Positions 25,141-35,021 of a stretch of 64,000 nucleotides of DNA are shown one piece after another. The DNA is from an uncultured Bacteroidales bacterium (GTDB lineage Bacteria; Bacteroidota; Bacteroidia; Bacteroidales; Bacteroidaceae): contig CACYBB010000005.1 of the NCBI GenBank assembly GCA_902772585.1, positions 39,241 to 103,240 on the forward strand, given 5' to 3'. Below the pieces are notes generated by a model that searched no databases, was not told the DNA's origin, and was given only the letters and a program-made list of their open reading frames with translations. How positions within the stretch are numbered: the stretch's first letter is position 1; each line of letters begins with the position of its first letter. Made by a program: the position numbers and the translations under genes.

Positions 25141-26364
25141 TTTCTTTTTCCCCTCCTCGTGGTCGTGGGTGGTGTGAATGAAGTCGGTGTTCTTGCGGTC
25201 AATCTTGAGGATGTTGAGCACCATCTTCCAGACGAGCTTGGGCAAGGACAGTATCTTGCCGAAGACGGAGTGACTGCGCAACTGCTTGGGTGTAGAGACG
25301 TAGAGCGACAGGCAGATGAACAGGAACAGAAGCCACCACTTGATATACCAGTTGAGGTCGAAGATGAGGCAGAATAGGGTCATCATGAAGGCCATGCCAA
25401 AGGCACCTACCACCAACATGGAACGTGGAATGAGGGCCTGCTGGAAGGTCTTGTCGATATAGTCGATGTTGCCGTCGAGGATGGCCTTGGGCACGTAGGG
25501 CAACAGCGAGAAGAGACTCTGTATCTGGGCGGTCATCCAGCGCAGACGCTGCTTCTGGAAGTTGTCCTTGTTGGAGACCTTCTCATCATAGACGTGGATG
25601 GTGGGCTCGTAGTGGATGTGAATCTTCTGGCGCAGCAGCAGGGCTTCGAGCTCGCGGTCCTCACCGGCTGTAGAGAGTTTATACACGTTCTCCTTGAACC
25701 AGCTGAAGCGGAAGCACATGCCGGAACCGATGAGTGCTGAGGAGAGACCGATGCGGTTGTGGGCCTTGCGGAAGAGGGTGTTGTTGATTTCCTCGCTGAC
25801 ACCATCGAGCACGGCAATGTCGTTGTTCGAGTTCTTGGCGCAGCGGTGACACTGGATGGCCTCGTAGCCCTTGTTGCAGACCTCGTTGAGGTTGGCCAGG
25901 AAGTCGGACTCCACCACGTTGTCGGCATCGAGGATGACCACATAGTCGTAGTCGCCCTTGACCTGCTGCAGGGCATACTGCATGGCCTTGGCCTTGCTAC
26001 TCTTCTCGAAAACAGGTTGCAGGAGGGTAATAGGCAACTTAGCCAGCTCCTCGTTGGTCTCTGGCTTCATGTGGTCGGAGATGACGGCCACGTGGAAACC
26101 TTTATAGGGATAGTACTGTCCCAGAAAGGTCTGTACGGAGTTGACGATGACGCGGTCTTCGTTGTAGGCAGGATAGAGCACGAGGAAGGTGAACTGTCGT
26201 GGCTCGCGCATAGCACGGAGTTGTCCCTCCAGATAGGCGGAGAGCGGTGACACGGGTTTCTTCCACAGCATGGAAACCAGCGCGAAGAACAGAATGTAAG
26301 CACCAGATGCTGCCAACAGCAACCAGAGGAATATCTCGAGGATATGCAGAATAGTCCAAATCAT
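25138..26364 (-). CDS. Membrane GT2 glycosyltransferase (processive-type motifs)
   Basis: The 408-residue protein has one N-terminal and about three C-terminal membrane segments around a cytoplasmic GT-A domain. Motifs are complete: PAYNED at 65-70, DAD at 146-148 (metal and UDP-sugar binding), GED at 234-236 (catalytic base region) and QRLRW at 272-276. The Q/RxxRW motif is typical of cellulose synthase-like and related polymerising enzymes. It probably builds or extends the exopolysaccharide. The adjacent gene is a paralogue with altered motifs. It ends at the shared terminator. Confidence 0.85.
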   Translation of the reverse strand: MIWTILHILEIFLWLLLAASGAYILFFALVSMLWKKPVSPLSAYLEGQLRAMREPRQFTFLVLYPAYNEDRVIVNSVQTFLGQYYPYKGFHVAVISDHMKPETNEELAKLPITLLQPVFEKSSKAKAMQYALQQVKGDYDYVVILDADNVVESDFLANLNEVCNKGYEAIQCHRCAKNSNNDIAVLDGVSEEINNTLFRKAHNRIGLSSALIGSGMCFRFSWFKENVYKLSTAGEDRELEALLLRQKIHIHYEPTIHVYDEKVSNKDNFQKQRLRWMTAQIQSLFSLLPYVPKAILDGNIDYIDKTFQQALIPRSMLVVGAFGMAFMMTLFCLIFDLNWYIKWWLLFLFICLSLYVSTPKQLRSHSVFGKILSLPKLVWKMVLNILKIDRKNTDFIHTTHDHEEGKKK

Positions 26365-26393
26365 AATCTTTTATAATATAAGGTGTTATGGAG

Positions 26394-27560
26394 TTATAGT
26401 TTCTTGTTAATAATCTTTTTCAGTTTCTTGCCGAAACGTGTCCTCGACAGGACGGATGTCATCAGGATGACGGGAATCATGAAGAACGTGCGGTCCCACT
26501 TGTCGTCAACCAGATAGTTGGGTGTGGCCAGTGCGAAGATGAAGAGCACGATGGCAAACAGTGCCCACCACTTGATGGCCAATGTGAAGTAGATGAAGGG
26601 CATGATGACACCCATGACGATGATGATGGCCATCATCAGCATACGGGGAAGCAGCATCCACTGCAGAATCTTATCGACGAGGTCGTAGTGGCGTTCGATG
26701 ATGGCACCAGGCAGATAACGAATGTTACGCAGAATGGTGGCCAGATGCGACAGCAGCCAGCGGCTACGCTGACGGTTGAAGTCCTCGGCACTACGGGTCT
26801 TCTCGGAGAACACCATGATGTCGTCGAAGTAATCTACGAAGATGTGCTGGCGCAGCAGGCGCGACTCCAGCTCCTTATCGTCCCAGGTGGTGTTGGTCGT
26901 CATGATATTTGCCTTAAACCAGTTGAAGTCGAAGGCCATAGCCGAACTGGCAGCAGCTGCCGAGAGTCCCAGCGCGACGTGACCACTACGGAAGATGGAG
27001 TTGTTGATTTCCTCGAAGATAGCACTCAGACGGGCCGCAACGGTATCGCGGTTCTGGGAGAGCATGTGACACTGGATGGCCTTGGTGCCTGCGGCCTCGT
27101 AAGCCTCGTTGAGCTGCTCCAGGAACTCTGGTTCGACAATGTTGCCAGGGTTGAGCACCACGGCGATATCGTAGAGTTTGAACTGTGGCAGGTTGTTGAT
27201 AGCCAACTGTAGGGATTTGGCACGTGAGCTCTTCGTGAAATTAGGTGTCAGCAGCGTAATGGGCTGTTGGGCCAGACGGAAATTGCTCATCTCGTCGAGT
27301 TGGTCGGCAATGACCGTCACGTCGAAAAGACGTTGCGGATAGGTCTGTCCCAGAACGGAACGTACCGTCTGTAGGGCACTGGCTCCGTTCTTGTAGGCTG
27401 GGATAAAGATGATGAAACGGTTTTCTAAGCGGGTCTTGGGTACCTCATGATGACGACCGAACATGGAGGCCATGGCAAAGATTCCCATATACACCACCGT
27501 CATACAGACGAAGATGAAGAAAATCAGATCACTATAGTATAATATATCCCAGAATTCCAT
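26394..27560 (-). CDS. Membrane GT2 paralogue lacking the DxD motif
   Basis: The 388-residue protein has the same layout as its neighbour (N-terminal helix, GT-A domain, C-terminal helices). At the place of DAD the sequence is NPGN (137-140), so both Asp are lost, while WDDKELE (226-232) and QRSRW (264-268) remain. This suggests changed metal or donor binding or a non-catalytic partner of the neighbouring GT2. It starts four bases from the upstream GT2 stop. Confidence 0.82.
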   Translation of the reverse strand: MEFWDILYYSDLIFFIFVCMTVVYMGIFAMASMFGRHHEVPKTRLENRFIIFIPAYKNGASALQTVRSVLGQTYPQRLFDVTVIADQLDEMSNFRLAQQPITLLTPNFTKSSRAKSLQLAINNLPQFKLYDIAVVLNPGNIVEPEFLEQLNEAYEAAGTKAIQCHMLSQNRDTVAARLSAIFEEINNSIFRSGHVALGLSAAAASSAMAFDFNWFKANIMTTNTTWDDKELESRLLRQHIFVDYFDDIMVFSEKTRSAEDFNRQRSRWLLSHLATILRNIRYLPGAIIERHYDLVDKILQWMLLPRMLMMAIIIVMGVIMPFIYFTLAIKWWALFAIVLFIFALATPNYLVDDKWDRTFFMIPVILMTSVLSRTRFGKKLKKIINKKL

Positions 27561-27564
27561 GTCT

Positions 27565-28482
27565 TCAGAGTTTTATGAAATGCCAAAGTCCCCGCAGGGT
27601 AGCCCACGCCAAATCGAAACGTCGCTGCAACAGATTCTTCAGGATTGCCTTGCCACCGGCAACGAAGAAGAGATAGAGGTAGGACAGGTAACGCCAGGGC
27701 AGGGGACTGTTACGTTTGGTCAGGAGCAGACGGTTGCGCGTAATATAATAGGTGCGCAAGGGACTCTCCTGTCCCGTAGCCTGACTCTCCTTATGGTAGA
27801 TGGTGCTGGCGGGTTCATACCAGATGGTGTAGCCAGCACGCTGAATCATCATCGACCAGTCGAGCTCCTCGTAGTAGAGGAAGTAACAGGTGGGCATCAT
27901 GCCTGTCTTCTCGATGACCTCACGGCGGACCATCATGGCGGCACCATGACCGTAGGGCGTCGGGTGGGGCGTGTCGTACTGACCGTAGTCCAACTCATTG
28001 AAACCAATGGAGCTGTTGCGCAAAGTAACGCGTGAAAGGGGCGTGAAGCCGGCATACTGGATAGGATGCTGTCCCCAGGCGAAGCGAATCTTCGGACACA
28101 CCATGCCTATCTTCGGGTCAAACTCAAAACGCTCAACCAGATGACGAAGTTCGGGCATCATACCGTACTTCGAGTTCTTGACAGGATCATCCGGAAGAGA
28201 CAGCAGCGTGTCGTTATTGATGAAATAGAGGTATTTGCCACTGGCGGCCTCGATACCGAGGTTGTTGCCACCGGCAAATCCCAGATTCTTATTGCTACGG
28301 ATGACTTTCACCTGTGGGTAGCGCTGTTCGATGACAGTGGCCTCGTCCTGACGGGAAGCATTATCTACCACGATGACCTCTAACGACTTGTCGTCTAGAG
28401 GTAACGTGTCCATCAGTTCACAGGTGTCTTTCAGCCCATTGTAGTTGATGGTGATGATAGATATTATTTTTTCTTCTGTCAT
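27565..28482 (-). CDS. GT2 glycosyltransferase, rhamnosyltransferase-like
   Basis: The 305-residue soluble GT-A protein has ITINYNGLKDTCELMDTL, VIVVDNASRQDE, NLGFAGGNNLGIEAASGKYLYFINNDT (the NNDT replaces a classic DxD, as is usual in WcaE/RfbN-like GT2) and the acceptor-side CYFLYYEELDWSMM. This pattern is typical of rhamnosyltransferase-like enzymes in capsule loci. The donor sugar cannot be read from the sequence. Confidence 0.83.
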   Translation of the reverse strand: MTEEKIISIITINYNGLKDTCELMDTLPLDDKSLEVIVVDNASRQDEATVIEQRYPQVKVIRSNKNLGFAGGNNLGIEAASGKYLYFINNDTLLSLPDDPVKNSKYGMMPELRHLVERFEFDPKIGMVCPKIRFAWGQHPIQYAGFTPLSRVTLRNSSIGFNELDYGQYDTPHPTPYGHGAAMMVRREVIEKTGMMPTCYFLYYEELDWSMMIQRAGYTIWYEPASTIYHKESQATGQESPLRTYYITRNRLLLTKRNSPLPWRYLSYLYLFFVAGGKAILKNLLQRRFDLAWATLRGLWHFIKL

Positions 28483-28501
28483 TTGTCAATTGCAATTTAG
28501 A

Positions 28502-30022
28502 TTAAACTCTCTTGGCTTCTTTCTTTGCCAGCTTCAGGCGTTTCTTCTCTGCCTCTAAGGCCAATTGCTCTTCTTCATAGACAATCCAATCCTTTTCAAG
28601 ATATGGAAGCACATAGACGATGGCAAGGCCTCCGTAGAAAATAAGACAGTTGGGGAACTGCATGAGCACCTGATTACCGTAACCTCCTAACTGTTGCGAT
28701 ATCATGGCACAACAGAACCCCGCTCCAATGCCTCGTAGAGAAGGACTCTTCAATACAAAGAACACGATGCGGCAGGCACCAAAGACCATGATGATGGTGC
28801 TGATAATGAATACTGTGAGACCGATGACACCTGTATGTATCCAGATGAAGACATACTCGGAGTCAGGTGCTACGGTTGCCATAAAGGTATATTTATTGTT
28901 GGCAGGCACGTTCCTAAAACCTACGGCCATGCCAATTCCCCATGGTGCCTCGGCTAAATATTTCTTCATGGCAGCCTGATTGATAGAACGTACGTTGGCG
29001 GAAGCATCGTTCTTGTCGAAGGCAGAACGCATACGACGTATCTGCTGGTTTCCGTTACCTATCGTTGTGAATGCCAGAATGAATGCAAAGATAGAGAACA
29101 CGGTTATGACTGGAACGGCTATCTTGATGGACTTAGAAAGAAAGACGTAAGCCATAATGCCCGCAGCGAGACAGACAATGGCCGTACGTGTTCCAGATGG
29201 GAATACTGCCCATACGCTTGCAAGACCGGTTATCAGGAAGAAGTACTTGTATTTCTTGATTTTGGCAGTGATGCCAAAGATGAGGAATGCAACGGCTGTA
29301 GAAGCCGTTCCAATACCACAGTTTGCTGCATCGTTATAAAAAGAGAAATAACGTATGAGCGTTCCACCTTGCAGCACATGGGTTAGGCTGCCTGCACCAA
29401 AAAGCCATGAACTCTCTTTGGGGGTAAGTGACATATACTTTTGTTTCCAAATCCAAAAGGCAGACAATAGTGCTAAGCACCCCCATACAACCATGTACTT
29501 ATGAAGTCTTTGAGGAGAGGAAATGTATATAGAAAAAATTAAAAAGGCATATAATATCTGGAAAGCCAAAGAACGGGCTGTCGTGTACCATGCTCCAACA
29601 TCAATACCTATACCGCAGGTGTCGTTTAATACCTCTAATACACATAATGCTACCCATAGTAATATTCCCAAAAGCATCAGATTGAGTGCACGCTCGAATT
29701 TCGAGTTCTGGACATCGATAATGGCTAAGACAAGCAACAGAATCTCCAGCATCTCATTGGGGAGAGAAAGAGGAATCGGTACATACATTCCATGCCACAT
29801 GATAAAGAAGTTGACGACAATCAAAATCCAGAAGATAAGCATGGACTGTCGGAAGGTGGAGACAACGAAGACGATGACGAGCGGCAATAGACAGATAGCC
29901 GCAAAAACGGGAAGACCGGCGGTTACAAGTTCGTACATCGCAAGCAAAAACAGGAGAAAGAGTACTGATACTCTTCCTCCTTTTTCTTTTGCGTATGTTG
30001 TAACCGTCAGTTTGTTCATCAT
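28502..30022 (-). CDS. wzy: Wzy/O-antigen ligase-family polymerase
   Basis: The 506-residue protein has about twelve hydrophobic segments and a large periplasmic loop (around SAFDKNDASANVRSINQAAMKKYLAEAPWGIGMAVG), followed by the APDSEYVFIWIHTGVIGL region, features of the O-antigen ligase/polymerase family. It should join repeat units in the periplasm with Wzz control. Its start overlaps the Wzz stop by four bases (ATGA). Confidence 0.82.
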   Translation of the reverse strand: MMNKLTVTTYAKEKGGRVSVLFLLFLLAMYELVTAGLPVFAAICLLPLVIVFVVSTFRQSMLIFWILIVVNFFIMWHGMYVPIPLSLPNEMLEILLLVLAIIDVQNSKFERALNLMLLGILLWVALCVLEVLNDTCGIGIDVGAWYTTARSLAFQILYAFLIFSIYISSPQRLHKYMVVWGCLALLSAFWIWKQKYMSLTPKESSWLFGAGSLTHVLQGGTLIRYFSFYNDAANCGIGTASTAVAFLIFGITAKIKKYKYFFLITGLASVWAVFPSGTRTAIVCLAAGIMAYVFLSKSIKIAVPVITVFSIFAFILAFTTIGNGNQQIRRMRSAFDKNDASANVRSINQAAMKKYLAEAPWGIGMAVGFRNVPANNKYTFMATVAPDSEYVFIWIHTGVIGLTVFIISTIIMVFGACRIVFFVLKSPSLRGIGAGFCCAMISQQLGGYGNQVLMQFPNCLIFYGGLAIVYVLPYLEKDWIVYEEEQLALEAEKKRLKLAKKEAKRV

Positions 30023-32202
30023 AGGGCGTGTTCGTTTTCTGTAGCTGTCAGTCCTAACTGAGACATACGGTAAACGAAGTTGTTGAACTTCGTGTAAGGC
30101 GGTAGCTGTCCGACGAACTCCTCGACAGCATAACGACTAGCTTCGGTCAAATACATGTAGAGCGTGTTCTTGTGCTCTTCGTCCAACATGGCCTGCACCT
30201 CCTTGAGGGCTTTTTGGTCTACATCCTTCCAAGTACGGTTAGCACGCGTCACCATCATATTAATGGTACCCATATTCAATAGGGCAGGAGAGATGGAGTA
30301 ATCGTCAAGGTTAGGATACTCGATGATGGCAATCTCGTCAGGGAGAATGTCGGGGCATAGATCCTTGATGTCCTTAGCCAGGATGAACTTGCTGTCTTCA
30401 GCCAGGAAATCTTCATCGTAGGTAAGACGGCGTACCTGCAGACCAATGGATATCCAGTAGTTCTCCAACTCCTGAGCAATATAACTCTTGCCATTGCCAG
30501 AGTCTGTAGAGAGAAGGTTGAGTACATTCTGCTGGCCTTCCTTGAAGTTTGGCAGCAGGGCCTTGCTCAACTGTTTCAGAGCCATATCGGCAATAGTCTT
30601 GTTGAAGCGGCGATAGCGCAGACTGCTCTCCTGTGGGAAACAGCCCATGACGGGTATCTCGGTGATACGCTCTGAACGCATGCGGTCGCGCAGAGTGCGG
30701 TCGAGCATTTCGATAATCAGGAAATAGAGCGTGGTAAGCGCAAAGGTAAGAATGAAAGCTCCCAACAGTACCATCAGACGGTTTGTGGGCTGTGCATTCA
30801 ATGGGAACATTGGCGGATTAAGTACACGCAGGGTAGCTGTTGACATCTGCAGATTGCGTTGGCGCATACGGGCTGCATTGAGGGATTTGAGCATCTCCAT
30901 GTAGTTACCTTCAATGAATCCGATATGGCGTGACTTACGGTCTAGCGTAGCACCGATAGGTGCGTAGAAGAGATACTGTTGGTCCAGATTAGTCTTCATA
31001 ATATCGGTGGCAGTCATCTCGGCCTTGGTCTTCTCCAAAAGCAATAACTGCTCCAACCAACGTCCTAACATGTCTTGCGCTTTCACACCAGTCTCTGTGC
31101 TGAACGTTGCAGCCTCAATGTCTCGTGTCAGTTGGTTAACACGTCCCGTAGCACGCTGCAAATCGCGTTGAGCCTTAGCAAGTTCTTCTTGTGACTCGTT
31201 ATTGTTGCCACCACCCTCACTGCTCATCAGACGGAGGTTGGAGATGCGTGACTGGATACGCGAGATGTCACGAACCTGATTGGTGAACTCCTTGTTCGAA
31301 CGAATGATCTGTGCACGGTTGCCTAACTGACGCTCCAAATAGTCGAGCAATGCCTTGGCAGTGGTGTAGTTCATCAACTGGTCGTTACGGAAATTCTGTT
31401 GCTGCATTTCAAGTACTGTGAGCTGTTTTGTTTGCTCTGGGTAGTTGATGACTTTCTTGGAGACATTATAGCGGATAAGGTCATCCTCGGCATTAGTCAA
31501 AATGCGATACAAACGAGCCACTTCACGTTCAAAGAACTTGATGACGTTGCTGGTCTCACCATAACGCAACTGCTGATACTGGCGAGAGAAAACATCATTC
31601 AAAATGTCTAGGGTGTTAAAAGCAATTCCTGCATCGTTGGCTGAATAGCCAATATCAATAATATCACTTTTCTCCAATTGGAGTACTTTCAATCGACTGG
31701 TAATCTTGTTAATGCCGAAGTAAGGGTGAGAATTGAGCAAGCCAAAGAGGAAATTGTCCTGTGAGGGCTTTTCGTAGGCCTTCAGGTTGGCATAGGTTGC
31801 CGACTCACTGTTGTGATTGATAAGTCCCTTGACATCAGCAGGAACCGTGGCACTCAATTGGCGGAAATGTTCGGCAGAGATGTAGTTATTGTCCTTGTTG
31901 GGATTACCATACATCATACAGCGGGCAAACAAGCGCAGAGACACCTCGTGGATGGTGTTGTCGGTAGTGATAATCAACATCAGGTTGGTGATGTTGGTCT
32001 GCGAGTTACCGCCAGCAGCACCTGTTCCGCCTTCAATGTTGTAACCGGTAATCATACCTGTATAGATGGTGGTATTGGTATCGTAGATGCGCTCCATGTC
32101 GCGGGTTGAAATCCATGCAACGATAAGCGCAATCATCGGTAAGATGACTAAATACCAACGTATCTTATAGAGGAAACGAACAAAATATCTAAACAAATCC
32201 AT
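30019..32202 (-). CDS. Wzz-type chain-length protein fused to BY-kinase-like domain
   Basis: The 727-residue protein has two membrane helices (near residues 15-35 and about 480-500) flanking a long periplasmic coiled-coil region with many Gln and Arg, as in Wzz. A cytoplasmic ATPase-like domain follows with P-loop STDSGNGKS at 565-573 and RRLTYDEDF as a possible Walker A' region. A C-terminal Tyr cluster, normal in BY-kinases, is absent. The domain may regulate polymerisation without autophosphorylation. It lies between the TolC-like and wzy genes. Confidence 0.8.
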   Translation of the reverse strand: MDLFRYFVRFLYKIRWYLVILPMIALIVAWISTRDMERIYDTNTTIYTGMITGYNIEGGTGAAGGNSQTNITNLMLIITTDNTIHEVSLRLFARCMMYGNPNKDNNYISAEHFRQLSATVPADVKGLINHNSESATYANLKAYEKPSQDNFLFGLLNSHPYFGINKITSRLKVLQLEKSDIIDIGYSANDAGIAFNTLDILNDVFSRQYQQLRYGETSNVIKFFEREVARLYRILTNAEDDLIRYNVSKKVINYPEQTKQLTVLEMQQQNFRNDQLMNYTTAKALLDYLERQLGNRAQIIRSNKEFTNQVRDISRIQSRISNLRLMSSEGGGNNNESQEELAKAQRDLQRATGRVNQLTRDIEAATFSTETGVKAQDMLGRWLEQLLLLEKTKAEMTATDIMKTNLDQQYLFYAPIGATLDRKSRHIGFIEGNYMEMLKSLNAARMRQRNLQMSTATLRVLNPPMFPLNAQPTNRLMVLLGAFILTFALTTLYFLIIEMLDRTLRDRMRSERITEIPVMGCFPQESSLRYRRFNKTIADMALKQLSKALLPNFKEGQQNVLNLLSTDSGNGKSYIAQELENYWISIGLQVRRLTYDEDFLAEDSKFILAKDIKDLCPDILPDEIAIIEYPNLDDYSISPALLNMGTINMMVTRANRTWKDVDQKALKEVQAMLDEEHKNTLYMYLTEASRYAVEEFVGQLPPYTKFNNFVYRMSQLGLTATENEHAL

Positions 32203-32224
32203 ATTGAGTGCGTGTTATTGGTTC

Positions 32225-33169
32225 TTATTTTTTTTGACGAGCTGCCTTGCGGATGGCCTTTCTTTCGGCCTGTTCCAGTTGGCGATAGCGCTTGTCCTCT
32301 TCGGCAACAGCTTTCTTGATGTTCTTGGCAACTTGACGATTCTGTTTGCGGATGGCTTTCTCTGACAACTGTTCGTCGTCGAGGGTGATATCCGTTGTCG
32401 TATTGGTCAGGATAGGTGTGTGTGATAACAACTCCAGTGTGATGATATCTGTAGTAATTGCAATCTGCATCTCCTGATACTTGCCGACAACATCTACCTC
32501 ATACAATTTTGTATTGGCAAAATTTTCAATGGTCATATTGCCTTGGTGGAAATCCTCTTGGTTCAAAGCACCAGCACCCTGATAGATAGCGGCACCCTCA
32601 CTGAGGGTCTTTAGTGTTACAAGGTTGTTGGTGATCCTGATATACAGGGTAGCGATACTCTTTTTAAGTTCGTCAAAGGCAATATCTTTTTCTATACGAG
32701 CCTTGTCAACCTCTAATCTCTTGCGTTTTATGGCGGCTGTCAGGTCGAGAATGTCCTCCAACGGTATGCTGACGTTGACACCCACGTTCCAGTAGCTCTG
32801 CTCGTTGCCTTGGTACTGATAAATGGTGGTATAGCTCTGTGTACTGTTATTATTGCCCCACATGTCGGTCTTACCATAGCTGTAGCTGGCATGACCATAG
32901 ACATAGGAGAAAATGTGACGCTTTTGCTTGGCCACCTCTGCCTGAGCAATCTCTTGGGCTTTATTCAATGACAGAATCTGCGGGTTCTGCTTAGCATTCT
33001 CGTAGAGCACAGCCAAAGGCGGCAGGTGGAATGTCGAGAAATTGATGGTTGTATTGTCGCTGGAGTCAAAGAAACCAGCGCTGATACCGCTATTCTCATA
33101 TTGTGCATAGCTTGCAGTAGCGATCGCGGCAAATATCGTCGTAAGCAAAAGATTTCTCACACCGTTCAT
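32225..33169 (-). CDS. Short TolC-family outer-membrane protein
   Basis: From ATG 33169 the protein has 314 residues and a clean signal peptide (MNGVRNLLLTTIFAAIATASYA); ATGs at 33190 and 33211 overlap the upstream gene. The mature part begins with the TolC-like region (LPPLAVLYENAKQNPQILSLNKAQEIAQAEVAKQKRH) and one long-helix repeat; the usual second half is missing, with a basic Lys/Arg-rich end instead. Full TolC proteins have about 450 residues. In an exopolysaccharide operon it may form or help form the export channel. Confidence 0.7.
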   Translation of the reverse strand: MNGVRNLLLTTIFAAIATASYAQYENSGISAGFFDSSDNTTINFSTFHLPPLAVLYENAKQNPQILSLNKAQEIAQAEVAKQKRHIFSYVYGHASYSYGKTDMWGNNNSTQSYTTIYQYQGNEQSYWNVGVNVSIPLEDILDLTAAIKRKRLEVDKARIEKDIAFDELKKSIATLYIRITNNLVTLKTLSEGAAIYQGAGALNQEDFHQGNMTIENFANTKLYEVDVVGKYQEMQIAITTDIITLELLSHTPILTNTTTDITLDDEQLSEKAIRKQNRQVAKNIKKAVAEEDKRYRQLEQAERKAIRKAARQKK

Positions 33170-33182
33170 AGGCAATCGTTGG

Positions 33183-34385
33183 TTAAACATTTCCTTTCTG
33201 CTTGAAGGCAAAGAAAGTCCTCAGGATAATCTTCATATCCAGCAGGAAATTATAAGTTTGTCCATAGGTGATATCTAACTGCTTGCGTTCCTCAGCCGAC
33301 ATCGTACCGCCACGACCACGCTCCTCAACCTGCCAAAGACCAGTCAGACCAGCAGGAGCCATGAAGCGGTCGATGCTGGAGTCAGCAGTCAGTTTCTCAG
33401 CCTCGTAGAGTGGCAACGGACGGTTACCTACGATAGACATGTCGCCCTTGAGGATATTGAACAACTGTGGTAGCTCGTCGATGCTGTATTTGCGGATAAA
33501 CTTGCCAACCTTGGTGATTCGAGGGTCGTCTTCAATCTTGATGAAGGCATTGTTGATTTCCTCTTCCTTCTGCTTATTGAAGTCGCTCTCAGCAACCACG
33601 AAGTCGTCGCCAACCAACATGATTTCCTCATCGCTAATCATCATCTCCGACTCCATACCCATATTCATCATGGCCATCTCTGCCTGATCACCCAATGGTG
33701 CAGTGATGGTTGATTTGGGCTCTTCAGCCTCTGGGTCCTTATACTGGTTGTGCTCCTTGCTCAGCTCTTTCAGCTGGTGCTCAGCATCGACATACATGCT
33801 GCGGAACTTCAAGAAATCGAAGATAGAATAGTTAGTACCTACACGCTTTGAACGGAACAATACAGGACCCTTACTCTCCATCTTGATGGCTATCGCCGTA
33901 ATGATGAAGATGGGGGAGAGAATGATAATAGCCAATGTGGCTACTACGATATCGAAAAGTCTCTTCCAGATGGGAATCTTGAATTTTAACATGCCACGTT
34001 TGGGAACCTCGTTAGAGAATAAGATGTTCTCGCGGTCAGAGATGAACTGTATCTTCTTGTTCAACTCCGTAACGGACGCCTCATAATGGATGGTGTCGTT
34101 GATACCGCATTTGACATAGATGTTTCGTTCTTCCTCTGTCATCGTGTCCGTCATTAAGACGATATACACGTTACGACATTTCTTGCGTAAATAGGTAATA
34201 GCGGTAATGTCTTCATTGCGGACGTTACGTTCAAAGAACACCAAGAAGTGCTCGTTGGAGACGTGCGGTGTACATATCTGGGCAGCATCCTTGTAGGCAT
34301 TGGTCATGCGGACCAACTGTCCTGGTATGTATCTCAGACGTTCTTGTGTCTTAAGATTATTTCCTAAGTATACAACACCTATCAT
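33183..34385 (-). CDS. Polyprenyl-phosphate sugar-1-phosphate transferase with N-terminal pseudo-receiver domain
   Basis: The 400-residue WcaJ/WbaP-like initiator has the catalytic domain starting at KRLFDIVVATLAIIILSPIF (141-160, reentrant helix), then GPVLFRSKRVGTNYSIFDFLKFRSM and later IRKYSIDELPQLFNILKGDMSIVGNRPLP. It should load the first sugar phosphate onto undecaprenyl phosphate. Residues 1-115 look like a response-regulator fold, without an obvious phosphorylatable Asp. An acidic, Met-rich insertion of about 70 residues (212-283) splits the catalytic domain. It is the second gene of the locus after a response regulator. Confidence 0.83.
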   Translation of the reverse strand: MIGVVYLGNNLKTQERLRYIPGQLVRMTNAYKDAAQICTPHVSNEHFLVFFERNVRNEDITAITYLRKKCRNVYIVLMTDTMTEEERNIYVKCGINDTIHYEASVTELNKKIQFISDRENILFSNEVPKRGMLKFKIPIWKRLFDIVVATLAIIILSPIFIITAIAIKMESKGPVLFRSKRVGTNYSIFDFLKFRSMYVDAEHQLKELSKEHNQYKDPEAEEPKSTITAPLGDQAEMAMMNMGMESEMMISDEEIMLVGDDFVVAESDFNKQKEEEINNAFIKIEDDPRITKVGKFIRKYSIDELPQLFNILKGDMSIVGNRPLPLYEAEKLTADSSIDRFMAPAGLTGLWQVEERGRGGTMSAEERKQLDITYGQTYNFLLDMKIILRTFFAFKQKGNV

Positions 34386-34457
34386 GCAAATCTACAATTT
34401 GACAATATTCAATTTACGTTTTGTCTCTATACCTATTATAATAATTAAAAGGGTATA

Positions 34458-34826
34458 TTAATTGGGAAGAATCTTCTTAACACGGATTTTCAACTCCATG
34501 GGGTTGAAAGGCTTGACGATGTAGTCCACAGCACCAATCTCCAGCAGACGGATACGCTCGCTGGTAGAGTCCTCGCTCGACAGCATGATAACGGGGATGT
34601 GACGGAATAGCTCGTTCTGCTTAATCCACTCCAGGAAATCATCACCACGCATACCCGGCATACGGATATCGGAGATGATGAGGTCGGGCGTATTGCCTGC
34701 CTGAAGCCATTTCACACCTTGTAAACCATCGGGCAACCACTGTACGTCGTAGTCACTCATGAGATAGATAGAGAGCACCTTTGCGATGGTCTCTTTGTCG
34801 TCAAGTATCAGTATTTTCTTTTTCAT
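34458..34826 (-). CDS. Stand-alone CheY-like response regulator
   Basis: The 122-residue protein is a single receiver domain: acidic pocket DD at 9-10, phospho-acceptor Asp53 in IISDIRMPG, Ser in MLSSED and Lys in VKPFNPMEL. There is no output domain. It lies 72 bases upstream of the sugar transferase on the same strand, so it probably regulates exopolysaccharide production through protein contacts. No histidine kinase is in the window. TACCTTTG on the minus strand at 34868-34875 is a likely promoter element. Confidence 0.88.
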   Translation of the reverse strand: MKKKILILDDKETIAKVLSIYLMSDYDVQWLPDGLQGVKWLQAGNTPDLIISDIRMPGMRGDDFLEWIKQNELFRHIPVIMLSSEDSTSERIRLLEIGAVDYIVKPFNPMELKIRVKKILPN

Positions 34827-35021
34827 AAATCAAACAAACCTTAGCTAATTGTTGTTTTTCTATTCTGCAAAGGTATGGAAAATTTTTTAATTGTAGTCAA
34901 ATAATGATAAAAAAATATTGAAAATCTGTAAAAAAGTTGGTTTTTAAAGATTATTTGCAGAATTTTGTAGTGCGAAAACGCATATATACAGATAAAAAAC
35001 ATCATAATACTATTATCAACA

